Assembly (NCBI GenBank): GCA_016295225.1
Contig: JAEDLP010000026.1
Span: 1-18,081 of the forward strand
Source of the DNA: Oscillospiraceae bacterium
GTDB lineage: Bacteria; Bacillota; Clostridia; Oscillospirales; Oscillospiraceae
Length of the DNA stretch: 18,081 nucleotides
Direction of reading: 5' to 3'
Every line of letters starts with the position of its first letter. Positions within the stretch are counted from its first letter, which is position 1. The notes beneath the pieces are model-generated. The model was not told the origin of the DNA, did not search any database, and saw only the letters and a program-made list of their open reading frames with translations. Below, piece by piece: positions 1 to 8,440 of the stretch. The position numbers and the translations under genes are program-made.

Positions 1-367
1 CTGTGGGGATTCCACGGCGGGCGGCCTCGTTCACCACCGGGAAAGAGGCATAGCCACCGGTGCCCACCACCAGATCGGGCCGGAATTCGTCCAGAATCCG
101 GGCGGCCTCCTTTTTGGACACGGACAGGTTCCGCAGGGTCTTCAGGTTGTGCTTGATCCCCGAAGGGCTCAGGGTACGCCAAAAGGAGCTGATGGTCACC
201 GTATCCAGAGGGAACCCCTCCTTCGGCACCAGCCGCTCCTCCATGCCACCCTTGGCCCCCACGAAGAGGACCTGGCAATTGTCGTTTCTCTCTTGAAACA
301 TGCGGGCCAAGGCCACGGCGGGGTTGATATGGCCCGCCGTGCCGCCGCAGGTAAATAACACTTTCAT
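1..367 (-). CDS. murG: MurG, UDP-GlcNAc:lipid I GlcNAc transferase (3' end outside the window)
   Basis: Only the N-terminal ~122 residues are present; the gene runs off the left edge. The protein begins MKVLFTCGGTAGHINPAVAL, the glycine-rich G-loop typical of MurG, and a second MurG block, VVGTGGYASFPV, lies near residue 101. MurG is a peripheral inner-face membrane glycosyltransferase that adds GlcNAc from UDP-GlcNAc to lipid I, giving lipid II for export and polymerisation. The ATG at 365-367 is preceded by GGAG (about 6 nt spacing), which supports this start. It follows ftsW by 59 nt on the same strand, so it is probably a distal gene of the dcw operon. Recognition of the family is firm; the missing C-terminal half, which carries the UDP-GlcNAc-binding domain, cannot be judged. 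Confidence 0.96.
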   Translation of the reverse strand, partial: MKVLFTCGGTAGHINPAVALARMFQERNDNCQVLFVGAKGGMEERLVPKEGFPLDTVTISSFWRTLSPSGIKHNLKTLRNLSVSKKEAARILDEFRPDLVVGTGGYASFPVVNEAARRGIPT

Positions 368-426
368 CGTTGACGCTCCTTTTCACGGGCCAAAGGCCTC
401 GCAGAGTTTCGCCGTCCAAGAGTTCT

Positions 427-1650
427 TCAGTTGATGGGATTTTGTCGGGATATACTGAGGACCAGCCCCATTTCCGCCATTTGGATGAGCAGGGCCGTAC
501 CGCCGTAACTGAAGAAGGGCAGGGAGATGCCCGTCACAGGGAAGAGGTTGCTCACCACGGCCACGTTGGCAAACACCTGGAAGGCGAACAGGGTCATGAT
601 ACCCACGATGACCAGAGAGCCGAACTTGTCTCTGGCGTGGAGGGCCAGCCAATAGCCCCGGATAATCAACAGGGCAAAGATGGCCAGGATGAGGGTGGCC
701 CCCACCAGACCCAGCTCCTCGCAGACCACGGCGAAGATAAAGTCGTTCTGAGATTCCGGCAGGTACAGGAACTTCTGCCGGCTGTTGCCCAGGCCCACGC
801 CGAAGAGGCCGCCGGAGCCGATAGCCAGCATGGACTGGATGGCCTGCATACCCTTGTTCAGGGGGTCGCTCCAGGGGTCCAGCCACATGGTAATTCGGGA
901 GGTCATGTAGTCGGTGGCCAGAATGATAACGGTCAGGGCGCCCACCGCCAGACTGCCGCCGGCGATAAACCATCCCGCCGCGATGCCGCCGGCGAAGAGG
1001 ATGGCGGCGGCGATGACGATCATCTGGATGGAAGCGGACATGTGGGGCTCGATGGCCAGCAGTCCGATCATAACCACGATCACGATGCCGTAGGGCACCA
1101 GCTCGAAGAAGCCCGAGCGCTCCAGCAGGTTCCCGAACCGGCCGAGGCCTGTGCGGGGGTTGAAGCTCAGGGGGATGCGCTCGTCACGCTTGGACAGCCG
1201 GGCGGAAAAATACAGGATCAGGCCAAACTTGCCCAGCTCCGAGGGCTGCCAGCGTATGGGGTACTTCAGCCAGCGGGTGGCGCCGTTGACATTTACGCCA
1301 AGGCCAGGGACCTTGACGGCCAGCATCAGCACAAAGGCCACCATCAGGATGGTCAGGGCCAGCCCCTGGAGGCCCCGGTAGTTGAGCTTGGAAATGACGT
1401 ACATGACGCCGAAGCCCAGCAGCGCGAAGACCGCCTGCCGCTTGAAATAGTAGAAGGCGTCGCCGCCGGTGATGTTGCTGACATCATAGTAGGCCGAGGG
1501 GTAGGAGGCGGACAGCAGCATCACCAGACCAATGACCACCAGCAGAACAGTCAGCAGCATGAAGGGCATGTCGATCTCGCCCTGGATCTTCTGCTTGGGT
1601 TTTTCCGTATGCTCTTTTCTTTTCAGTGGTCGTTTCAGGGATCTTGCCAC
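427..1650 (-). CDS. ftsW: FtsW/RodA-family peptidoglycan glycosyltransferase (SEDS)
   Basis: This 407-aa polytopic membrane protein matches the SEDS family in length and motifs. After a basic cytoplasmic N-terminus of about 28 residues there are about ten hydrophobic segments. The family signature GNSRQKFLYLPESQNDFIF lies at about residues 288-306. Asp303 in it corresponds to the catalytic aspartate of SEDS glycosyltransferases, and CEELG follows at about 310-314. Members polymerise lipid II into glycan strands at the septum together with a class B PBP; the PBP encoded about 2.6 kb upstream in the same cluster is the likely partner. The start is GTG at 1648-1650, preceded by GGGAGGT at about 8 nt. 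It lies 42 nt after mraY, and the usual murD is missing between them. Position between mraY and murG favours FtsW over RodA or SpoVE, though SpoVE is hard to separate by sequence alone. Confidence 0.95.
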   Translation of the reverse strand: MARSLKRPLKRKEHTEKPKQKIQGEIDMPFMLLTVLLVVIGLVMLLSASYPSAYYDVSNITGGDAFYYFKRQAVFALLGFGVMYVISKLNYRGLQGLALTILMVAFVLMLAVKVPGLGVNVNGATRWLKYPIRWQPSELGKFGLILYFSARLSKRDERIPLSFNPRTGLGRFGNLLERSGFFELVPYGIVIVVMIGLLAIEPHMSASIQMIVIAAAILFAGGIAAGWFIAGGSLAVGALTVIILATDYMTSRITMWLDPWSDPLNKGMQAIQSMLAIGSGGLFGVGLGNSRQKFLYLPESQNDFIFAVVCEELGLVGATLILAIFALLIIRGYWLALHARDKFGSLVIVGIMTLFAFQVFANVAVVSNLFPVTGISLPFFSYGGTALLIQMAEMGLVLSISRQNPIN

Positions 1651-1692
1651 GGGTACTACCTCCCAGATTATCGCAGTGTCTTTCCTTTCAGG

Positions 1693-2718
1693 TTACAGCA
1701 CGGGGAACCGTCCCACCACGCCGAAGAAGGCCGCCACGCAGCAGACCAGCGTGATGCCGGAAAAGACGAAAAACAGCTTTGCTTCGCTCCAGCCGCCCAT
1801 CTCAAAGTGGTGATGGAGGGGAGCCATGCGGAAAATGCGCTTGCCATGGGTGGCCTTGAAGTAGACCACCTGGATAATATCGGACAAGGTCTCCGCAATG
1901 TAGATGATACCCACCAGGATGAGGATCAGAGGCAGGTCCAGGGCAAAGGCCATGCCGCAGACCGCGCCGCCCAAAAACAGGGAACCGGTGTCTCCCATGA
2001 ACACCTTAGCGGGATGGAAATTGTGAACCAGGAACCCGGCCAGCGCGCCGAAAAGGGCGGCGGCAAAGACGGTCATCCCCGCGCTGCCGGGGCGGTTCCA
2101 GTACAGGTACGCGTAAACAAAGGAGGCGGTAAAAAAGGCGCACACCGGCATGGTAACGCCGGTAGCCAAGCCGTCCACGCCGTCGGTGATGTTCACCGCG
2201 TTGACACAGCCCACGATGACAAAGGCCGCGAAGATCATGTACACCACCCAGGGCAGCTTCCACTCCACCCCAAAGAAGGGCACGTAGAGGTTAGGGGACA
2301 GGATGCCGTAGTTGCGCAGCAACACGATAAAGAGGATGGCTGCCGCCAGCTGGAGCAGAAACTTCTGGCTGGCGGTCAGGCCGGTATTCTGCTTTTTCTT
2401 CACCTTGGCATAGTCGTCGATGAAGCCGATGACGCCGAAAACCAAGGCGAAGAGCAGGACGAACACAGAGGTGAGATCCCCTGCCAGAATGACCGACGCG
2501 TTGAGAACCAGCACCACGATTATGGTGGCCGCGATGAACATCAGGCCGCCCATGGTGGGGGTCCCCTGCTTCGACATGTGCCAGGTGGGACCGTCCTCCT
2601 TGATGGACTGCCCTGCCTTCAGCCGCCGCAGAGCCGGGATGATCCCCTTGCCCAAGATGGCGCTGATAACAAAGCCAAGGACGGCGGCCGCCGCGATCTT
2701 CACAAAAATGGAATCCAT
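1693..2718 (-). CDS. mraY: MraY, phospho-N-acetylmuramoyl-pentapeptide transferase
   Basis: MraY transfers phospho-MurNAc-pentapeptide from UDP to undecaprenyl phosphate, making lipid I at the inner membrane face. With the start chosen here the protein is 341 aa with about ten hydrophobic segments. Family motifs are in order: GPTWHMSKQGTPTMGG (43-58), the acidic pair in DDYAK (101-105), NAVNITDGVDGLA (173-185), VFMGDTGSL (239-247, Asp243) and the histidine motif HHHFE (302-306). The reading frame is open for 15 more codons up to an ATG at 2763, but that codon has no ribosome binding site, whereas ATG 2718 has GGAGGTG at 6 nt spacing and gives the usual N-terminus. It lies 47 nt after murE with no murF between, so murF must be elsewhere in the genome. 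Confidence 0.97.
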   Translation of the reverse strand: MDSIFVKIAAAAVLGFVISAILGKGIIPALRRLKAGQSIKEDGPTWHMSKQGTPTMGGLMFIAATIIVVLVLNASVILAGDLTSVFVLLFALVFGVIGFIDDYAKVKKKQNTGLTASQKFLLQLAAAILFIVLLRNYGILSPNLYVPFFGVEWKLPWVVYMIFAAFVIVGCVNAVNITDGVDGLATGVTMPVCAFFTASFVYAYLYWNRPGSAGMTVFAAALFGALAGFLVHNFHPAKVFMGDTGSLFLGGAVCGMAFALDLPLILILVGIIYIAETLSDIIQVVYFKATHGKRIFRMAPLHHHFEMGGWSEAKLFFVFSGITLVCCVAAFFGVVGRFPVL

Positions 2719-2765
2719 TGGTTGCACCTCCGCAATTTTCAACTTCTTTTTTGCAGCAGACATGA

Positions 2766-4214
2766 TTATAGCGTATTCTCGCGGAAAAAGGAAGTGATTT
2801 CTTCTCGTTCGTCCAAATGGATTCTCTCCAGGCCGATTTCCTGGTAGATCTCATGGCCCTTTCCGGCCAAAAGGATCACATCTCCGGCCCGGCCCATAGC
2901 CAAAACCTCCCGGATGGCCTTCCGCCGATCCGGTTGGAAAACCCAGGCGTCAAACCCCTGGGGAAAGCCCTGGGCCACGTCCCGCATAATTTGCTCCGGG
3001 TCCTCGGTGCGGGGATTATCCGAGGTGAGCATCACCAGATCGGCCAGCTCGCTGGCGATCTCCCCCATGATGGGACGTTTGGTTTTGTCCCGGTCGCCGC
3101 CGCAGCCAAAGAGGCAGAGCAGACGGCACTGGGTCACATCCCGGGCGGTCTTCAGGATTTTTTCCAGGGCGTCGGGGGTGTGGGCGTAATCAATGATGAC
3201 AGTATAGGGGGCGGGGACGGGAACCACCTCCACCCTCCCCTTGACCCCGGGAACTGTTGCCAGCGCGTCTGCGGTGTCGTTCAACGGACACCCCAAGTGC
3301 AGACAGCAGCTGATGACCCCCAGGGCGTTATAGACGGAAAAAGATCCGGGAATGGGCAGGGACACATAGCAGAGCTTCCCCTGGGCCAGAACCTCAAACT
3401 CCACTCCCCGGGGATTCAGCCGCACATTTTTCCCCAGAACCTGGGCTTCATTCCTGGTCTGACCAAAGGTATGGCGGCGGCAGGGCGCCGACTGGGCCAG
3501 TCTCCGTCCGGCGGGATCGTCCAGGTTGAAGAACCCGGCCCGGCACTGGTCAAAGAGCAGGGCCTTGGCCCGATAATAGGCCTCCATGGTGCCGTGGTAG
3601 TCCAAATGGTCCCGGGTCAGGTTGGTAAAGATCCCGCAGGCAAAGTGCAGTCCGGTCGTCCGCCGCTGGACCAGAGCGTGGGAGGAGACCTCCATGACCA
3701 CATGAGTGCACCCCTCCCCCTTCATCTGCCCCAGCAGGCACTGGAGCACGTAGGGGTCCGGGGTGGTCCGCTTGGCGGGCAGAACCCGGTCCCCGATCAT
3801 AATTTGGTTGGTGCCGATGAGGCCCACCTTGGCGTCCAGGACCTTTTCCAGCACGTGTTTCAGCAGGTAGGTGGTGGTGGTTTTCCCGTTGGTGCCGGTG
3901 ACCCCCACCAGGGTCATGCCATCCCCCGGCCGGTCAAACCAGTTGGTGCAGAGGAGGCCATAGGCCTCCCGCACGTCCCGGGCCGTCAGCCAGGGGCCGG
4001 GATAGTCGGGCGGTTCCTCACAGAGGACCGCCGCCGCCCCTTTGTCCAGGGCTTCTTGAATGAATCGGCTGCCGTCGATCCGGCTCCCCTTCAGGGCGGC
4101 AAAGAGGCCGCCAGGAACCAGATCGCGGGTATCGCAGGTGAGAGAAGTAATTTCAACGTCCTGACCGACATGGTCTGTCAGGGCAATGCCCCGGGTCATC
4201 CGGGATAACTTCAC
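2766..4214 (-). CDS. murE: MurE, UDP-MurNAc-tripeptide ligase (probably meso-diaminopimelate-adding)
   Basis: MurE is the cytoplasmic ATP-dependent ligase that adds the third residue to UDP-MurNAc-L-Ala-D-Glu. The 482-aa protein shows the Mur ligase P-loop GVTGTNGKT (104-112), the substrate block VMEVSSHAL (173-181), the carbamylated-lysine region YYRAKALLFD (Lys217), the substrate-selecting motif DNPR (399-402) and GKGHE (451-455). DNPR is the signature of the meso-DAP-adding enzyme; lysine-adding enzymes differ here, so the wall is predicted to be DAP type. The start chosen is GTG 4214, which has GGAGG at about 7 nt spacing; an in-frame ATG five codons upstream (4229) lies right against that ribosome binding site and is unlikely. 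It is 38 nt downstream of the PBP gene in the same direction. Confidence 0.96.
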   Translation of the reverse strand: MKLSRMTRGIALTDHVGQDVEITSLTCDTRDLVPGGLFAALKGSRIDGSRFIQEALDKGAAAVLCEEPPDYPGPWLTARDVREAYGLLCTNWFDRPGDGMTLVGVTGTNGKTTTTYLLKHVLEKVLDAKVGLIGTNQIMIGDRVLPAKRTTPDPYVLQCLLGQMKGEGCTHVVMEVSSHALVQRRTTGLHFACGIFTNLTRDHLDYHGTMEAYYRAKALLFDQCRAGFFNLDDPAGRRLAQSAPCRRHTFGQTRNEAQVLGKNVRLNPRGVEFEVLAQGKLCYVSLPIPGSFSVYNALGVISCCLHLGCPLNDTADALATVPGVKGRVEVVPVPAPYTVIIDYAHTPDALEKILKTARDVTQCRLLCLFGCGGDRDKTKRPIMGEIASELADLVMLTSDNPRTEDPEQIMRDVAQGFPQGFDAWVFQPDRRKAIREVLAMGRAGDVILLAGKGHEIYQEIGLERIHLDEREEITSFFRENTL

Positions 4215-4252
4215 TGGTCTTCCTCCCATCCATTCTATATCATATTATCACA

Positions 4253-6673
4253 TCAGTTGGAACCTGCCGTTGATTTTTTCCACAAATCCTTCTGACTGAG
4301 GGCCTGCTCTTCTCCGCTGTTTTCCGCAAACTTCACTTCCACTGCCGTGCCCACATCCAGGATCACGCCGGGCTCCACCATCTGGCTGAAGACCGTGCCC
4401 GACGTTCCGGAGCCGGTGGCATCCAGGTAAAGGCCCACGTCCTCCAGGGCTTTCTTGGCTTGGTCATAATTCATGCCGGTAAGGTCGGGCATTGCTACCG
4501 TCTCACCGGGTTTTTCCGAACCCATATACAGAACGATGGTGCTCCCCTTGGGGACCGAGCTGCCGGGGTTGGGAGACTGGTCGGTGACCACGTCGCCCTC
4601 GCCGGAGGTCCGGTAGTTCAGGCCCAGATTACTCAGCGCCGCCTGAGCGTCCGCCAGGCTCTTGCCGGTGAGCCGGGGGATGGTCACGCCGTTGGACTCG
4701 GCGCTGGCGCCGGACTTTTCATAGCCCAGGTAATCCAGGATGTTGGCAATCAGTTCGCCGGCCATGGGGGCTGCCATGTTACCGCCGCTGATGTAGATCC
4801 CGTCGGCCGTGGTGTTCTGGCCGGGGGCGGCAGGCTGAGGCCAGTCATAGGCCAGCAGCACGATGACCTCAGGGTCGTCGGCAGGGGCGAAGCCCGCGAA
4901 GGAAACGATGATGTGGTCGGTGCTGTCCAGGGTCTGGGAGGAACCGGTCTTGCCGCCGATGCGATAGCCGTCCACGTAGGCGTTCTTACCGGTGCCGCCT
5001 GCGCCGCCCACCACGCTCTCCATGAAGGAGCGGACCAGGTCGGAGGTCTCCTGGCTGATGACCTGGCGGACCTCGCTGGGCTCATGGTAGCTGACCACGT
5101 TGCCCTCGTTGTCGGTGACCGACTGAACCACATAGGGCTCCATCAAGTGGCCGCCGTTGATGCAGGCGGACAGGGCGGTGATGAGCTGAATGGGGGTGGT
5201 GGTGAAACGCTGACCGAAGGAGGCGGTGGCCAGGGAGACGGCGCCTGCCGGGCTGACGAACTCCTCCTTGGACCAGAACACGCTGGGGTACTCGCCGGGC
5301 AGCTCAATGCCGGTGGTCTCGGTAAAACCGAAGTTCTCCCAGTATTCATAGAACTTGTCAGCTCCCAACCGCTGCCCGATGGAAATGAGGGCCGGGTTGC
5401 AGGAGTTCATCACGGCCTTCCGCAGAGTCTGGGTGCCGTGACCGCTTCGGGCGCTGCATCGGATCTTCCACTGATCCATCTGCACGTAGCCGATGCAGCT
5501 GAAGGTGTCATCCTCACTGATGACCCCTTCCTCCAGACCGGCCGCCACCACGATGGGCTTGAAGGTGGAACCAGGCTCGTAGGAGGTGTTCAGGCACTTG
5601 TTGCTCCACTGCTTAAACTGGGCTTGGCTGAGCGCATCGGCATACTCCTCCTCGCTCACCGCGGAGTCGTTCTTCAGCTTCTGCAGCTTGGCGGACTCCG
5701 TGGCGTCCACCACAGCGCTGGGATTGTTCAAATCAAAGTCCGGGTAGCTGACCATGGCCAGCACTGCGCCGGTATCCGGGTCCATGACGATGCAGAAGGC
5801 GCCGTTGGTCACGTCGAACTTCTGGATGCCCTCCTCCACGGTCTTCTCGGCGAACATCTGGATGGTGGCGTCAATGGTGGTATGTACGTTATAGCCGTCG
5901 ATGGCGTCCGTATAGGTGGAGTAGGCCGAGGGCATCTCCTTGCCGGAGGCGTTCTTGGCAAAGATGGTGCGGCCATCCTCCCCGGAAAGCTCATTCTCAT
6001 ACAGGGCCTCCAGGCCGTAGGCCCCCTTGTTCTCCGCGCTGACAAAGCCCACGATCTGGGAGGCAGTAGTGGAATAGGGATAGTACCGCTTGGAGTCGTC
6101 GGTCAGGTAGATAGCGCCCTGGAGGTCGTTTTCGTCGATGAAGTCCCGGACCTGGTCGGCGATATCGTCCTCCACCTTCTTGGCCAGAACCTCGTAGGCG
6201 GAGTTGGTCTTCTTCAGACGGGTCATGATATCCTCCCGGTCCACGCCCAGGATCCTGGACAGGCCGTCGGCAATGAGATCATAGGTGGACTGGACCTTCT
6301 GCTGCTTCTCGGCCTCGATGACCGTCTTGGAGCGGACATTGCCGAACTCATCCTCTTCCTCCACTTCCACATTGGCCAGCACATCCCGGGGGGAGAGGAT
6401 TACGTTCTGCACCGAGCCGCTGATGGCCAGGATGGCCCCGTTGGCGTCGTAAATGGTGCCGCGGTTGGCCGAGGAGGACACCTCCCGGGTCTGCTGGGAG
6501 ATGGCCTTCTTCTCCAGGGTCTCGTGCTGGACCACCTGGAGCTGCCAGAGCTTGCCGAAAAGGACCGCAAAGGTCACCACGCCGAAGATACCGGCCAGGA
6601 TCAGGATGCGCTGCATTCCTCGGCCGCTGAGCCGGCGGGAACGGGATCTGTCGGAACGATTGTTGAAAGACAT
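4253..6673 (-). CDS. Class B penicillin-binding protein with two PASTA domains (SpoVD/FtsI type)
   Basis: This is an 806-aa bitopic transpeptidase. It has a basic cytoplasmic tail, one membrane segment (about 21-45), a dimerisation region containing NRGTIYDANG (70-79), the transpeptidase domain (about 280-645) and two C-terminal PASTA repeats (about 664-719 and 726-783). Active-site motifs are intact: STFK with nucleophile Ser369, SCN (424-426) and KTG (575-577). Class B PBPs cross-link peptidoglycan at the septum with FtsW; relatives in this place are annotated as SpoVD or PBP2B. Whether this copy serves vegetative division or spore cortex cannot be told from sequence; being the only PBP in the dcw cluster favours division. 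The ATG at 6673 has an ideal AGGAGG at 8 nt. An acidic insert (about 101-115) is unremarkable. A 216-nt gap separates it from the ftsL-like gene. Confidence 0.95.
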   Translation of the reverse strand: MSFNNRSDRSRSRRLSGRGMQRILILAGIFGVVTFAVLFGKLWQLQVVQHETLEKKAISQQTREVSSSANRGTIYDANGAILAISGSVQNVILSPRDVLANVEVEEEDEFGNVRSKTVIEAEKQQKVQSTYDLIADGLSRILGVDREDIMTRLKKTNSAYEVLAKKVEDDIADQVRDFIDENDLQGAIYLTDDSKRYYPYSTTASQIVGFVSAENKGAYGLEALYENELSGEDGRTIFAKNASGKEMPSAYSTYTDAIDGYNVHTTIDATIQMFAEKTVEEGIQKFDVTNGAFCIVMDPDTGAVLAMVSYPDFDLNNPSAVVDATESAKLQKLKNDSAVSEEEYADALSQAQFKQWSNKCLNTSYEPGSTFKPIVVAAGLEEGVISEDDTFSCIGYVQMDQWKIRCSARSGHGTQTLRKAVMNSCNPALISIGQRLGADKFYEYWENFGFTETTGIELPGEYPSVFWSKEEFVSPAGAVSLATASFGQRFTTTPIQLITALSACINGGHLMEPYVVQSVTDNEGNVVSYHEPSEVRQVISQETSDLVRSFMESVVGGAGGTGKNAYVDGYRIGGKTGSSQTLDSTDHIIVSFAGFAPADDPEVIVLLAYDWPQPAAPGQNTTADGIYISGGNMAAPMAGELIANILDYLGYEKSGASAESNGVTIPRLTGKSLADAQAALSNLGLNYRTSGEGDVVTDQSPNPGSSVPKGSTIVLYMGSEKPGETVAMPDLTGMNYDQAKKALEDVGLYLDATGSGTSGTVFSQMVEPGVILDVGTAVEVKFAENSGEEQALSQKDLWKKSTAGSN

Positions 6674-6889
6674 GTTGATTTCCTCCTGCTTTCTTTGCCT
6701 TGAGGGTTTGTTTCTTTTGTGTCCTGCGGTGAAACCGCAGGAGAAAATTCCCTTTCCTCTGCGCTGGAATGAGGGCGCAAGAAATCACTTTTCTCACGCC
6801 CTCATGCTCTCTTTCCTATCTTAATGCGTGTTTCTGCGGGCGTGTCCGGTCCACCCATTGAACGATGCAATATCTTATGACGTCGCCGC
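6674..6889 (-). promoter_or_regulatory. Structured 216-nt spacer/leader between the ftsL-like gene and the PBP gene
   Basis: No coding gene is visible here, although neighbouring genes in the cluster are separated by only 20-60 nt. Two stem-loops can be read. The first (6769-6805) has 9-bp arms ATGAGGGCG/CGCCCTCAT, a 2x2 internal loop and a 5-bp inner stem AGAAA/TTTCT. The second (6722-6742) is a perfect 9-bp stem TCCTGCGGT/ACCGCAGGA with a 3-nt loop. Neither is followed by a U-tract on the minus strand, so they do not look like intrinsic terminators. In the transcript, CTCCTGC of the second hairpin (6737-6743) is also complementary to GCAGGAG of the PBP ribosome binding site (6683-6689). No convincing sigma-A promoter was found. 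A regulatory role is inference. Confidence 0.5.
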
Positions 6890-7414
6890 TCAGAAATATT
6901 CCTTGACCGCGGTGACCAGGTTCTTTGCAAAGGACATCAGCTGCTCCTTGAGATCCCACCCCTGGTAGTATTCCACGCTGTCCGGTTCGGACAACTCCAG
7001 GGTATAGGTCTGCCAGTTCTGAATTTTCGTCATCTGGCCGCTGGCCAGCATCTGTGTCTCTATCTCCTGCAAGTCGTAGGCCAGCTCATATTGGGCCATC
7101 AGCTTGGTCTCCTCGGTCTGGAGCTGGTTCAGCTCGCTGCGCAGGCTCACCACCTGGTCGTTGACCATGACCAACTGTGCGTAGCTGACCAGGATCATCA
7201 CCACGAAAGCCGCCACAAAAAAGATGGTGGCCACGGCTTTGGGGGCGGTCTTCCAGCTCCACCTGGGCTTGGGATCGGCCCCAGGCTTGGAGCTGCCGGC
7301 GCTGGCACCCTTCTTCTCCTCCTTGGCAGTCCCCGCCTGGGTCGGGGCCTCCGAAGGAGCCATCTTCAGGGCTGCGTTTCCATCAAAGGCTAATTCTGTC
7401 ACGGTTTCTTCCAC
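6890..7414 (-). CDS. FtsL-like bitopic division protein
   Basis: The gene encodes a 174-aa single-span membrane protein. A hydrophilic Ala/Lys/Pro-rich N-terminus of about 57 residues precedes one hydrophobic segment (about 58-80, from APKAVATIFF to VSYAQ). A heptad-like helix with leucines follows (about 84-125), then a short extracytoplasmic tail. Topology and position between rsmH and the class B PBP are those of FtsL, which with DivIC/FtsB and the PBP-FtsW pair activates septal synthesis. Sequence conservation in this family is very weak, so the call rests on topology and synteny. The start is uncertain: GTG at 7414 is given, but GTG at 7402 has GAGGTG at 9 nt and may be the true start (170 aa). 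It lies 23-35 nt after rsmH. Confidence 0.8.
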   Translation of the reverse strand: MEETVTELAFDGNAALKMAPSEAPTQAGTAKEEKKGASAGSSKPGADPKPRWSWKTAPKAVATIFFVAAFVVMILVSYAQLVMVNDQVVSLRSELNQLQTEETKLMAQYELAYDLQEIETQMLASGQMTKIQNWQTYTLELSEPDSVEYYQGWDLKEQLMSFAKNLVTAVKEYF

Positions 7415-7437
7415 CTCACCCTGTCAGTTTCACAGGC

Positions 7438-8385
7438 TTATTTTCCAATCTTCTCCGCCACCCGGAGCTTGGCGCTGCGGGCGCGGGGGTTTTCTTCCAG
7501 CTCCTGCCGGCTGGGCAGGATGGGCTTTTTCGGTGTCAGCTTCACCAGGGGCGTTTTGCCGCAGACGCACACCGGGAAGGAAGGGGGGCAGTCGCAGCCC
7601 TTGGCAGCGGCGGCCAGTTCGCTTTTCACAATGCGGTCCTCCAGAGAATGGAAGGAGATAACCGCCAGACGGCCGCCGGGATTCAGCCGGGGAATGGCCG
7701 CCTGCATCATGCGGGAAATGGCGGTGAGTTCGTCGTTCACCGCAATGCGGATGCCCTGGAAGGACCGCTTGGCCGGGTGTTGCTTCTCCCGCAGGGCGGC
7801 GGCGGGCATAGCGGAGCGGATCACGTCCACCAGCTCCAGAGTGGTCTCAATGGGTTTGCTCTCCCGGGCCCGATCAATGGCGGCGGCAATGGCGGGGGCG
7901 TACCGCTCCTCCCCGTACTGGTAGAGGATACGGCGGATCTCCTCTTTGGGCCACTGGTTCACCACGGTCCAGGCCGTCAGGGAATCCTCCCGATCCATGC
8001 GCATGTCCAGGGGTGCGTCGTTCATGTAGGAGAAACCACGCTCGGGATCGTCCAACTGAGGAGAGGAAACCCCCAGGTCAAAGAGCATGCCGTCAGCGCC
8101 GGGAATCCCGGCGTCGGAGAGGAGTTTCTCCAGATCTCCAAAGTTTCCGTGAAGGAAGGTGATGCGGTCCGCCCAGGGGGCCAGGCGCGCCCCGCCCTCT
8201 TCCAGAGCCTGGGCATCCCGGTCAATGCAGATGAGCCGGCCGCCCCCGGTCAGCCGACGGGCGATCTGCTCCGAGTGTCCGCCGCGGCCCAGGGTGCCGT
8301 CAATATAGACCCCGTCAGGCCGGATGTTCAGCGCGTCGATGCATTCATCCAGCAGAACCGGGCGGTGTATGTATGCTCCGCTCAT
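7438..8385 (-). CDS. rsmH: RsmH (MraW), 16S rRNA m4C1402 methyltransferase
   Basis: RsmH uses S-adenosylmethionine to N4-methylate C1402 in the 16S rRNA decoding site. The 315-aa product has the SAM-binding motif GTLGRGGHS (30-38) and the family block FDLGVSSPQLDDPERGFS (102-119), followed by PLDMRMD. The start ATG 8385 gives a family-typical N-terminus (HRPVLLDECI) and length (about 313 in E. coli). Its upstream GAAGGGA is about 12 nt away, so initiation may be weak. Two in-frame alternatives, ATG 8418 and GTG 8433, lack a good ribosome binding site. It is the first gene of the dcw cluster here; mraZ, which normally precedes it, is absent. A good promoter lies about 78-106 nt upstream of the start. 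Confidence 0.96.
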   Translation of the reverse strand: MSGAYIHRPVLLDECIDALNIRPDGVYIDGTLGRGGHSEQIARRLTGGGRLICIDRDAQALEEGGARLAPWADRITFLHGNFGDLEKLLSDAGIPGADGMLFDLGVSSPQLDDPERGFSYMNDAPLDMRMDREDSLTAWTVVNQWPKEEIRRILYQYGEERYAPAIAAAIDRARESKPIETTLELVDVIRSAMPAAALREKQHPAKRSFQGIRIAVNDELTAISRMMQAAIPRLNPGGRLAVISFHSLEDRIVKSELAAAAKGCDCPPSFPVCVCGKTPLVKLTPKKPILPSRQELEENPRARSAKLRVAEKIGK

Positions 8386-8440
8386 GGGCTTGCACGTCCC
8401 TTCCCGAAAACCGTTCATGTGCTCTGTATGCACAGAAAAG

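Noticed and set aside
370..2847. A plus-strand open frame of 825 codons antisense to ftsW and mraY.
   Set aside because: It mirrors the third-position G/C bias of the genes opposite, its product is a His/Gln/Asp/Gly-rich sequence without domains, it has no ribosome binding site, and the opposite strand carries two unmistakable families.
4460..6703. A plus-strand open frame of 747 codons antisense to the PBP gene.
   Set aside because: Same GC-bias shadow; it has no start signal or recognisable domain, while the PBP opposite has all catalytic motifs.
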